From positions 1 through 10,968 of the forward strand of contig JAEYZK010000103.1 in assembly GCA_023428085.1 (NCBI GenBank): DNA of 10,968 bases, given 5' to 3'. The DNA comes from Pseudomonadota bacterium (GTDB taxonomy: Bacteria; Myxococcota; Myxococcia; Myxococcales; Anaeromyxobacteraceae). The notes under the pieces are model-generated. The model was not told the origin of the DNA and did not search any database. It saw only the letters and a program-made list of their open reading frames with translations. Shown in pieces: positions 1-6,613 of this stretch (position 1 is the stretch's first letter; every line of letters begins with the position of its first letter). The translations under genes and the position numbers were made by a program.

Positions 1-14
1 GCGCGGCGCCGCGC
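1..14. repeat. Perfect 14-bp GC palindrome downstream of the glycosidase gene
   Basis: GCGCGGCGCCGCGC reads the same on both strands. It sits 2 bp beyond the stop codon of the minus-strand lipoprotein gene, where a terminator stem would be expected. No T-run can be seen because the window ends here. In DNA this rich in G and C, short palindromes of this kind are common, so the terminator role is only a guess. Confidence 0.3.
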
Positions 15-16
15 GA

Positions 17-2557
17 TCACCACCAGTAGAAGCTGGCCCAGGGGTAGGTCCCTGCGGTGAAGCTGAACGTGTACGGCGCGCTGCCGGGCAGGGGCATGCG
101 CCCGCAGGGGACCACGGTCCCGTTCACGGTGACGGTGCGGCCCTCGGCGTTGGAGCAGCCCCAGCCGTGGATCGTGCCGCTCACCGTGAAGCAGACCGCG
201 CCGGTGGTGTTGAAGTTGCCGCTCTGGCCGCCGCTCACCGCGGTGCAGGTGCCGCCGCTCGAGGCGAACGTGGCCGTGACGGCCTGGGCCGCGCTCATGG
301 AGACCGCGCAGGTGGCGGACGAGCCGCTGCAGGCGCCGCTCCAGCCGGTGAAGGTGGAGCCGCTCGCCGCGGCCGCGGTCAAGGTGACGGTCGCCCCGCT
401 CGAGAAGGTCGCCGCGCAGGTGGCGCCGCAATCGATCCCGCCGGCGCCGGTCACCGTGCCGCCGCCGGCCCCCGCCTTCGTCACCGTGAGGGTGTAGGTC
501 GGCGTCGTCCCGGTGAAGCTGGCGGTGACGGTCCGATCGGCGGTCATCGTGACGGAGCAGGTGCCCGTGCCGACGCAGGCGCCGCCCCAGCCGGCGAAGG
601 TGGAGCCCGTGGCGGGGGTGGCGGTGAGCGTCACCACCGTGCCGCTCGCGATCGAGGCGGAGCAGGTGGAGCCGCAGCTGATGGGCCCGCCGGCCACGGT
701 GCCGGCGCCGCTGCCGGAGCGGGTCACGGCGAGGTTGTAGCTCGTCGGGCCCGCGCCGGCGGCCACGGCGACGCCGACGACCTTGGCGTGGTCGATGCTC
801 CCAGCGGTGAACGCGATCACCACCTGGCCGCTGGCGCTGGCGGTGGTGTTGAAGGTGCGGGCGATCGCCTTGTTGGCGCCGCCGGCGGCGGCGAAGATGT
901 CGAACCCCGAGAGGACGGTCGCGCCGTTGACCGCGACGCTGAACAGGCGCTGGCCGGCCGCGGTCCAGTAGGACTCGACGAAGTAGAGGGTGACGGAGTA
1001 GGGGCTCCCCGGGGTGAGGCCCGGGATCGTATAGGTGAAGGTGCCGTAGCGCTCCGTCTGGAGCACCGACTGCGCCGGCACCGTCCCGGTGAGCTGCGAG
1101 GTGTCGATGGCGCTGGTGGTCGCGTAGGTGCTGCCGCCGGAGTAGAACGCGTCGGCGACGAAGCCGCCGCTGGCCGTACCGCCGGCGTCGATGGAGACGG
1201 GGCCGCCCTGCGGCCCCGTGCCCGTGATCGTGATGCGGTACGCGTTGTTCGCGGCCATCGTGATCGGGACGGAGATCGAGCCGTTCACGGGCGTGTACGC
1301 CCGGGTCGACATCGTGCTCGGCCCGGCGGAGGCGACGGTGCGGCCCAGCGAGACCGTCTGCTCGACCTTCACGTTCACCGTCGCGCCCAGGCCGAGCGCG
1401 TTGAGCCCGTTGACCGTGACCGCGCAGTCGCCGGAGCAGCCGCCCACGATGATGCTGACCTGGTCGTTGCTCGCGGGCACCGCGGCGAACCCGTCGATGC
1501 CCGTCTGCGCCGGCGGGGTCGTCACCACCATGTTGCCCGTCATCTCCGCGTACCAGACGTAGAGCCAGTAGGCGGCGTTCGGGCTGCCGCCCTTCGACGT
1601 CAGGAGGTCGCCGAGCGTGCCGGACTGGTTCCAGAAGGCGAGCTGGGCGTCGCGGACGCCGTGTCGCTCGAACTTCGCGATGTACCCGACGAGCGGTCCG
1701 GGGAGGCCGACCTCGCTCGGCGCGGCGTACTCCCCGATGTTGATCGGGCGGGGCGGCGTGATGCCGAGCTCCCGCTCGATCTGCCGGACGGTGGCGATGT
1801 CGCCGGCGATCTTCGAGGACCGGATCAGCTCGTGCCAGGACAGGACGTCCGGCACCGTGTTCGTCGCCACGGCGTTCGCCAGGAACTTGCGCATGTCGTT
1901 GATGTTGTCCGAGAAGCTCGGGCCCTGGATCGGCTTCGTCGGATCCAGCGCCCGGACCTGCCGGAACGTCGTCGTCCAGAACGCCTCGTAGGTGCCGTTG
2001 GCCGCGAGCCAGGTGTTGTCCGACTCGTTCCACAGCTCGTACGCGGAGATGCTGTTGTAGTAGGGCGACGCCTTCATCGCCCTGATCTGCGAGTCGATGA
2101 ACGGCGTCCACGTGCTCCAGCTGAACTGGTACGGCCAGCCGGGGTAGTAGTCCGAGAGCCGGTTCACGAGCCGCGCGCCCGCGCGGGCCGCCGTCGGCGC
2201 GACCACCAGGATGTCGCCGTCGGGCTGCTGGCGCCCGCCCGCGGGCTTCTGGATGAACGTGTGCGGCTTGATCGCCTGCACGCGCGCGTCCGACGGTTGC
2301 GTCGCGTTCGCGAGCCCGTAGAGGCTCCCGGTCGCGACGTACGTCACGGGGCGGAGCACCTGGTTGGCGTTCACGGTGAGCGTGTTCGCGGCGGTGGCCG
2401 AGGCGCTGTCCGACGCCTCGGCCGGGACCTCGTCGGGACCGGAGCCCGTGACTTCGGGCGCCCCACAGGCGAGGAGCGCGAGGGGCCAGAGGGCCGCGAC
2501 CGCCAGGAAGCGGCGGGCGCGGTGCGGCGGGAGAGGGCTCGGGGTGAGGGGCGACAT
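17..2557 (-). CDS. Modular surface lipoprotein glycoside hydrolase (clan GH-A-like catalytic domain, malectin-like domain, two InlB-type repeats, Cys-rich terminal module)
   Basis: This is a predicted secreted glycosidase of 846 aa acting at the cell surface on a polysaccharide or glycoprotein glycan. The start at 2557 is chosen because it gives a type II signal peptide (ARR, a hydrophobic run, then LLAC with the lipid-bearing Cys at 31) and follows AAAGGAG by 8 nt; the frame stays open 168 nt further upstream without a signal. Residues about 60-345 look like a TIM-barrel clan GH-A hydrolase: YELWNES puts a candidate acid/base Glu at 178 after Asn177, and NIGEYAAP puts a candidate nucleophile at Glu276. 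About 350-447 is a beta-rich domain. About 452-600 resembles malectin (AFYSGGSTY, ERYGTFTY, VTLYFVESYW, FDIF). Two four-Cys repeats follow (607-681 and 687-764), then a four-Cys module (770-846) ending FYWW. The exact GH family was not recognised. An arabinan or arabinosylated-glycan target is inferred from the GH127 neighbours only. Confidence 0.85.
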   Translation of the reverse strand: MSPLTPSPLPPHRARRFLAVAALWPLALLACGAPEVTGSGPDEVPAEASDSASATAANTLTVNANQVLRPVTYVATGSLYGLANATQPSDARVQAIKPHTFIQKPAGGRQQPDGDILVVAPTAARAGARLVNRLSDYYPGWPYQFSWSTWTPFIDSQIRAMKASPYYNSISAYELWNESDNTWLAANGTYEAFWTTTFRQVRALDPTKPIQGPSFSDNINDMRKFLANAVATNTVPDVLSWHELIRSSKIAGDIATVRQIERELGITPPRPINIGEYAAPSEVGLPGPLVGYIAKFERHGVRDAQLAFWNQSGTLGDLLTSKGGSPNAAYWLYVWYAEMTGNMVVTTPPAQTGIDGFAAVPASNDQVSIIVGGCSGDCAVTVNGLNALGLGATVNVKVEQTVSLGRTVASAGPSTMSTRAYTPVNGSISVPITMAANNAYRITITGTGPQGGPVSIDAGGTASGGFVADAFYSGGSTYATTSAIDTSQLTGTVPAQSVLQTERYGTFTYTIPGLTPGSPYSVTLYFVESYWTAAGQRLFSVAVNGATVLSGFDIFAAAGGANKAIARTFNTTASASGQVVIAFTAGSIDHAKVVGVAVAAGAGPTSYNLAVTRSGSGAGTVAGGPISCGSTCSASIASGTVVTLTATPATGSTFAGWGGACVGTGTCSVTMTADRTVTASFTGTTPTYTLTVTKAGAGGGTVTGAGGIDCGATCAATFSSGATVTLTAAAASGSTFTGWSGACSGSSATCAVSMSAAQAVTATFASSGGTCTAVSGGQSGNFNTTGAVCFTVSGTIHGWGCSNAEGRTVTVNGTVVPCGRMPLPGSAPYTFSFTAGTYPWASFYWW
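266..499 (-). repeat. Second InlB-B-like bacterial repeat of the lipoprotein
   Basis: Residues about 687-764 repeat the pattern of the upstream unit: a Leu-rich beta strand with a Thr-Val-x-Gly turn, Cys-Gly-x-x-Cys (710, 714), Thr-Leu-Thr-Ala, GSTFTGWSGAC (Cys743), Cys750, and a closing Val-Thr-Ala-x-Phe strand. Four cysteines sit at equivalent places in both copies, suggesting two disulfides per repeat. These domains usually act as rigid spacers that hold catalytic or sugar-binding modules away from the cell. Confidence 0.75.
515..739 (-). repeat. First InlB-B-like bacterial repeat of the lipoprotein
   Basis: Residues about 607-681 carry CGSTC (Cys628, Cys632), TLTATPATGSTFAGWGGAC (Cys661), Cys667 and a final TVTASF strand. 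This is the typical 70-80 residue divergent InlB B-repeat layout, with four cysteines shared with the next copy. It links the malectin-like domain to the C-terminal part of the protein. Confidence 0.75.
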
Positions 2558-2565
2558 GCGTCCAG

Positions 2566-2572
2566 CTCCTTT
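2566..2572 (-). promoter_or_regulatory. Ribosome binding site deciding the start of the lipoprotein gene
   Basis: AAAGGAG on the minus strand ends 8 nt before the ATG at 2557. It supports that start over the open frame further upstream. A perfect stem (TTCGCC/GGCGAA, positions 2571-2585) abuts and partly overlaps its 5' side. Confidence 0.7.
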
Positions 2573-2721
2573 CGCCGACGGCGAAGCAGGCCGATCCAGC
2601 GTCGAAAGGACGCGAGCGGTCAACTTCACGCAGCGTGTACCGGAGGGCGCGGGGCTGCTCCGGGGAAGCTGCGTTGCACGGTGCCGTGGCGCATGCACGT
2701 TCGCCCAACCGCGCGCCTGCG

Positions 2722-2763
2722 ACAAGATGCGGGAAGTGGAGCTAAACGAGACGATTCCGACCT
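2722..2763 (-). promoter_or_regulatory. Two-part 42-bp candidate operator upstream of the lipoprotein gene
   Basis: On the plus strand the element reads ACAAGATGCGGGA, a 16-bp spacer, then ACGATTCCGACCT. The same two blocks, in the same orientation and at exactly the same distance, occur at 9948-9989 in the other control region of the locus; 30 of 42 bases match, and nearly all mismatches fall in the spacer. A length near 40 bp fits a dimeric AraC-family protein binding two half-sites. On the minus strand the block nearer the gene ends in CATCTTGT, whose TTGT could overlap a -35 box, as with AraC-type activators. I did not find a convincing -10. It lies about 165 bp before the lipoprotein start. 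Binding by the local regulator is inferred. Confidence 0.5.
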
Positions 2764-2778
2764 CGGCACCCGGCCGAG
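2762..2778 (-). terminator. Short hairpin just after the GH127 stop codon
   Basis: CTCGGC-ACCCG-GCCGAG forms a 6-bp perfect stem with a 5-nt loop, 1 bp beyond the stop codon of the upstream GH127 gene. There is no U-tract directly after it on the minus strand, so it would be at best a weak terminator or an RNA-stabilising stem. It overlaps the edge of the candidate operator by two bases. Confidence 0.3.
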
Positions 2779-2779
2779 C

Positions 2780-4705
2780 TCATCCCGCGCCGCCGCCTCG
2801 CGCGGGCGCCGGCGCCGCGCCGGCGCGGAGCCAGATCTGGAGCGGCCCGGGGGCCCGGTTCGCCCACGCGTGGTACGGCACCGCGAGGAGCGACACGGGC
2901 CGCGCCGCGCCCGGCGGCACCTCCGCGAACGGCGCGTAGAGCCGCCCGTCCCACGCCGCGGCCGGGCTCCGCTCGATCCCGGCCGCGCGCAGCGCGACCA
3001 CGCCGCCCAGCAGCTCCGCGCGCCACCCCGCCTCGAAGGCCTGCAGCGGATCGAGCTCGACGTCCTCCAGGTTCACTCCCGGATGATCGACGCCCTCGAG
3101 GCAGTAGAGGAGCGGGCCGCGCGTCAGCGCCACCCGGCCGGCGGCGTCCACGGCCCGCGGGTGGGCCTGGAGCGCGCGGACCGGCATCGGCAGCGAGAGC
3201 GTGACGCGGTCGCCGGCCCGCCACGCGCGGCGCAGCTCGATCGCCGCGCCCGGGGCGAGCGCGGCCACCGGCGCCGCCGCGCCGTTCACCGCGACCGTCG
3301 CCCCTGCCCCGCACCAGCCGGGGACGCGCAGCGCGAGGGCGAACGTGCCCTCCCCGTCGAGCTCCAGCTCCACCGCGCCGTCCCACGGGTAGCGCGTGCG
3401 CTGCCGGAGCTGGACCGTCCGCCCCGCGACCTCGAGCTCCGCGCGCGAGCTCGCGTACTGATGCACGTGGATCGTGTCGGCGCCGACGCCGTACAGGAGC
3501 GCCGGGAGCGAGGTCACGAGGCGGAGCAGGTTCGGCGGGCAGCAGGCGCACTCGAACCACGGCCGGCGCCGGTGCCCGCCGTCGTCCTGGAGCGGGTTCT
3601 CGTAGAAGTACCCGTCCCCCGCGAGCGACCAGCCTGCGAGCAGGGCGTTGAGCAGCGTCCACTCGACGAGGTCCGCCTGCCGCGGGTCGGCGGTGGCCGC
3701 GAGCATCCGCTGGCTCCACTGGACGCTCGCCACCGCCGCGCAGGTCTCGCTGCACGCCCGCCGGCTGGGGAGCTCGAGCTCGTCGCCCAGCGACTCGGTC
3801 TCGCGCCGCGCGCCGAGCCCGCCCGACACGTACGTCTGCCGCGCGACCATGCGGAGCCACAGGCGCTGGAGCGCCGCGAGCAGCGTCGGATCGCCCGCCT
3901 CGAGGTAGAGGTCGGTCGCGCCCGCCAGGTAGTAGAGGGTCCGGACCGCGTGGCCCGCGGGTCGCTCCAGCGCGCGGAGCGGCGCGTGGTCGAGGTAGTA
4001 CTCCGGACCGAACCGGCCGCGGAGCTGTCCGCGGCCGCGGCCCTCGACGAAGTGCCGCGCCGCCTCGAGGTAGCGCCGCGCGCCGGTCGCGCGGAAGAGC
4101 TCGACGAGCGCCATCTCGATCACCGGGTGGCCGTCGGCGTCGCCGCGCTTCCCCTCGGCCGCAGGCCCGAACGTCTCGCACACCAGGTCCGCGGCCCGGC
4201 GCGCGACGCGGAGGAGCCGCGCCTCGCCGGTGCACCGCGCGAGCGCGATCGCCGCCTGGACGAGGTGGCCGACGCAGTACAGCTCGTGCCCGCTGCGGAG
4301 ATCGGACCAGCGCTCCGCCGGCCTCCCGGCGTGGAACGTGTCCAGGTACCCGTCCGGCTCCTGCGCCGCCTCGATGAGCCCGACCGCCGCCTCGACGTGC
4401 TCCCGCACCCAGGCGTCCTCCCTGCGCGCCAGGATCCAGCTCGCCGCCTCGATCCACTTGTAGAGATCCGTGTCCGCCCACTCGGTGGCCGGCGCGGGCG
4501 GGCGGGCGCCGCGCGCCGCGCACCGGAAGCGCTCCAGCGTGCCCGCCGCCTCGAGCGCGTCGTGCTGGCCGCGGATGGAGACCTCGGCCGCCAGCTCCCA
4601 GCGTCCGCCCCAGAGCCCACCTTCGAGCTCCACGGCGCCGCAGGGCGCCGGGGCGAGCACCGCGTGCGGGCTGCGGGAGGTGTCCACGACCGGCGGGCCG
4701 CGCAT
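2780..4705 (-). CDS. GH127-family glycosidase (beta-L-arabinofuranosidase type), copy 1
   Basis: This is a 641-aa enzyme of the GH127 family (formerly DUF1680), whose type member HypBA1 removes beta-L-arabinofuranosyl residues using a zinc-bound cysteine nucleophile. The metal and catalytic signature is present: ETC (Glu320, Cys322) and ECACCPPN (Cys386, Cys388, Cys389), matching Glu338, Cys340, Cys417 and Cys418 of HypBA1, so Cys388 is the expected nucleophile. An alpha/alpha-barrel-type N-terminal two thirds (DLYKWIEAA, PDGYLDT, HELYCVGH) is followed by a beta-rich C-terminal part ending PLQIWLR. It has no signal peptide, so it is cytoplasmic and should act on imported oligosaccharides. The start is supported by alignment with the paralogue (VVDTSRSPHA against VVDLSQSPHA). 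It begins 99 bp after the permease gene, farther than the other genes of the unit. Related families include GH146 and acid-sugar hydrolases, so the exact sugar is uncertain. Confidence 0.9.
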   Translation of the reverse strand: MRGPPVVDTSRSPHAVLAPAPCGAVELEGGLWGGRWELAAEVSIRGQHDALEAAGTLERFRCAARGARPPAPATEWADTDLYKWIEAASWILARREDAWVREHVEAAVGLIEAAQEPDGYLDTFHAGRPAERWSDLRSGHELYCVGHLVQAAIALARCTGEARLLRVARRAADLVCETFGPAAEGKRGDADGHPVIEMALVELFRATGARRYLEAARHFVEGRGRGQLRGRFGPEYYLDHAPLRALERPAGHAVRTLYYLAGATDLYLEAGDPTLLAALQRLWLRMVARQTYVSGGLGARRETESLGDELELPSRRACSETCAAVASVQWSQRMLAATADPRQADLVEWTLLNALLAGWSLAGDGYFYENPLQDDGGHRRRPWFECACCPPNLLRLVTSLPALLYGVGADTIHVHQYASSRAELEVAGRTVQLRQRTRYPWDGAVELELDGEGTFALALRVPGWCGAGATVAVNGAAAPVAALAPGAAIELRRAWRAGDRVTLSLPMPVRALQAHPRAVDAAGRVALTRGPLLYCLEGVDHPGVNLEDVELDPLQAFEAGWRAELLGGVVALRAAGIERSPAAAWDGRLYAPFAEVPPGAARPVSLLAVPYHAWANRAPGPLQIWLRAGAAPAPARGGGAG

Positions 4706-4804
4706 CCCGCCATTCTCTCCGGTCAGGCGGTCCGGAACCAGCCCGGCCCGCCCCTCGTGCGTGCGCCCGCGCCCGTCCTCGCCGATGGGCCAGGCGACGC
4801 GCCC
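4706..4804 (-). other. Intergenic gap between permease and GH127 copy 1
   Basis: This is the only gap of notable size inside the transporter and GH127 unit. It contains GGAGAG 9 nt before the GH127 ATG, a plausible ribosome binding site, and a weak 5-bp stem (TCGCC/GGCGA, 4779-4797). I see no copy of the two-part operator here and no convincing promoter, so co-transcription with the transporter genes is the simpler reading. Confidence 0.4.
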
Positions 4805-5698
4805 TCACGCCTTGACCGCCCCGGCGATGAGCCCCGAGACGTAGTGGCGCTGCATGAGCAGGAAGAGGACGCAGCACGGCAGCATCCCCACGGTGAGCCC
4901 CACCTGCATCGCCCCCCAGTCGATCGAGCCGAGGGACCGGCTCCGCGCGTTCAGGAGCATGACCGGCAGCGTGAACTTCTCCGCGTCGGTCTGGAAGATC
5001 AGCGCCGCGAGCAGCTCGTTCCAGGAGGCGAAGAAGGCGAAGAGGGCCACGGTCACCACGCCCGGCGCGACCAGGCGCAGCAGGACCCGCGTCAGGAGCG
5101 AGACCGACGTGCAGCCGTCCAGGAGCGCCGCCTCCTCGAGCTCCCGCGGCACCGCGTCGAAGGAGTTCCGCATCATGAACACGGAGAAGGGCAGCTGGAA
5201 CGTCGTGTAGACGAGCGCCAGGCCGACGAGCGTGTTCTGCAGGTGGAGCCACCGCAGCAGCACGAAGAGCGGCGTCAGGATCGACTGGAACGGGATCATC
5301 ATCGTCGCCAGCAGCCCGACGAAGATCGCGTCCCGGCCGGGGAACCGGAACCGCGAGAACCCGTAGCCCGCCAGCGTCGCCAGCACCACGGTGGCGCTCA
5401 CCGTCCCGGCGGCGACGGCCGCGCTGTTCCAGACGTAGCGCAGCATGCCGTCCCCCATCGAGAACACCCGGCGGTAGTTCTCGAGCGTGAGCCGCGAGGG
5501 TAACCAGGTCGGGGGCGCGCTCGACGCCTCGGCGGGCGTCATGAGCGAGGTGAGGAGCGACCAGAGCAGCGGGAAGACGAACAGGCACGCCAGCCCGATC
5601 GAGCTCCCGAGCAGGAGCACCTGGGGGAGCCAGCGGCGCGCCCTGCGGCGGAGGGCCGGGCGGCCGGCCGGGTCGCGCGTGCGGAGGGGCGCGTCCAT
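4805..5698 (-). CDS. ABC sugar transporter permease, MalG type
   Basis: This is the inner-membrane permease subunit of a carbohydrate ABC importer (CUT1 type), 297 aa. About six hydrophobic segments are visible, the first near residues 28-50. The ATPase-docking EAA loop is present as EEAALLDGCTS (about 188-198), followed by LLRLVAPG. The ASWNELLAAL segment (224-233) and the C-terminal QRHYVSGLIAGAVKA are typical of MalG-side permeases. It begins 6 bp after the stop of the partner permease, with GGGAG upstream inside the end of that gene, so the two are translationally linked. It should form a heterodimer with the 5705-6613 product. Substrate specificity cannot be read from the sequence; beta-arabinofuranosyl oligosaccharides are inferred from the two GH127 neighbours. 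Confidence 0.92.
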   Translation of the reverse strand: MDAPLRTRDPAGRPALRRRARRWLPQVLLLGSSIGLACLFVFPLLWSLLTSLMTPAEASSAPPTWLPSRLTLENYRRVFSMGDGMLRYVWNSAAVAAGTVSATVVLATLAGYGFSRFRFPGRDAIFVGLLATMMIPFQSILTPLFVLLRWLHLQNTLVGLALVYTTFQLPFSVFMMRNSFDAVPRELEEAALLDGCTSVSLLTRVLLRLVAPGVVTVALFAFFASWNELLAALIFQTDAEKFTLPVMLLNARSRSLGSIDWGAMQVGLTVGMLPCCVLFLLMQRHYVSGLIAGAVKA

Positions 5699-5704
5699 GG
5701 GCGC

Positions 5705-6613
5705 TCAGCGCTCCCGGTCGCGCAGCAGCCGGAGCTGCAGCACGCTCAGCAGGATCAGGATGACGAGGAGGACGACCGACATCGCCGCCGCGTAGCCGAG
5801 CCGGAACTGGACGAACGCGGAGCGATAGATCCAGTACACGACGGAGATGGTGGAGTTGTGCGGCCCGCCGCGGGTCAGGATGAAGAACTGCTCGAACGCG
5901 AGGAAGGAGCCGATGATCGAGATCACCAGCGCGAGCGCGAAGGTGCGGCGCAGCAGCGGGAGCGTGATGAACCGGAGCCGCTGCGTCCGCGTCGCGCCGT
6001 CGATCCGCGCCGCCTCGTCCAGGTCCTCGGGGATCGCCTGCATCCCCACGAGCAGGAGGACCATCGTGAACCCGGACGCCTTCCAGAGCACCATGACGAC
6101 GATCCCGGCCAGCGCGGTGTCCGACCGGTCGAGCCACTGGAGCGGCGCGGAGATGACGTGGAGCCGCTGGAGCAGATCGCTCACCACCCCGACCTGGTCG
6201 TGGAGCAGCCAGACCCAGAGCAGGCTCGCCACCGCCATCCCGGTGACCACCGGCAGGAAGTAGGCGGTCCGGAGGAGGCCGACCAGCGGCCCGCGCCGCC
6301 GCACCAGCAGCGCCAGGCCGAACGCGGTCAGGAAGAGCGGCGGCGTCACCGCCAGCGTGTACCTGGCCGTGAAGAGGAGGCTCGCCCAGAACGAGCGGTC
6401 CTGGAAGAGCCTCAGGTAGTTGCCCACCCCCGCGAACCGCGGCCGGCCGAGCATCGGCCAGTCGTGCAGGGACATCCAGATCGTCATCCCCAGCGGGACG
6501 ACGAAGAACACGGCCGTGAAGCAGACAGCCGGGGCGACGAACAGGAGCCCCGCCCGCGCCTGGCGGCGGTCCCTGCGACGCCCCCGCGCGGCGCTCACGG
6601 CCGGGGCCTTCAT
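5705..6613 (-). CDS. ABC sugar transporter permease, MalF/UgpA type
   Basis: This is the first permease subunit of the carbohydrate ABC importer, 302 aa. A basic N-terminus (GRRRDRRQAR) precedes the first membrane segment (about 22-44), then FAGVGNYLRLF and RTAYFLPVVTG, both characteristic of this family. The EAA loop reads EAARIDGATRTQRLRFITLPLL at about 200-220. ILTRGGPHNST at 245-255 is the usual conserved block before the last membrane segments. The start at 6613 overlaps the stop of the binding-protein gene by four bases (ATGA), a typical sign of translational coupling. The frame is open far upstream because of base composition; this start is chosen from the overlap and from family length. 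Confidence 0.92.
   Translation of the reverse strand: MKAPAVSAARGRRRDRRQARAGLLFVAPAVCFTAVFFVVPLGMTIWMSLHDWPMLGRPRFAGVGNYLRLFQDRSFWASLLFTARYTLAVTPPLFLTAFGLALLVRRRGPLVGLLRTAYFLPVVTGMAVASLLWVWLLHDQVGVVSDLLQRLHVISAPLQWLDRSDTALAGIVVMVLWKASGFTMVLLLVGMQAIPEDLDEAARIDGATRTQRLRFITLPLLRRTFALALVISIIGSFLAFEQFFILTRGGPHNSTISVVYWIYRSAFVQFRLGYAAAMSVVLLVILILLSVLQLRLLRDRER

Noticed and set aside
2618..2623. TTGACC on the minus strand as a -35 box for the lipoprotein gene
   Set aside because: No acceptable -10 at 16-19 bp, so a promoter cannot be supported here.
2829..2844. A shared stretch GGAGCCAGATCTGGAG in both GH127 genes, with a CCAGATCTGG palindrome
   Set aside because: It encodes the conserved PLQIWL end of both paralogues, so protein-level conservation explains it without a regulatory role.
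4779..4797. TCGCC/GGCGA stem in the gap after the permease gene as a terminator
   Set aside because: Only 5 bp with a 9-nt loop and no T-run; expected by chance in this base composition.
167..5503. A 1778-residue open frame on the plus strand
   Set aside because: It runs antisense across the glycosidase, GH127 and permease genes, is composed almost wholly of Arg, Ala, Gly, Glu and Asp, and shows no domain pattern. It is a by-product of very high GC content.
2742..6137. A 1131-residue open frame on the minus strand
   Set aside because: It overlaps GH127 copy 1 and both permeases in another frame, with low-complexity Arg/Ala/Gly composition. The overlapped genes have clear family motifs.
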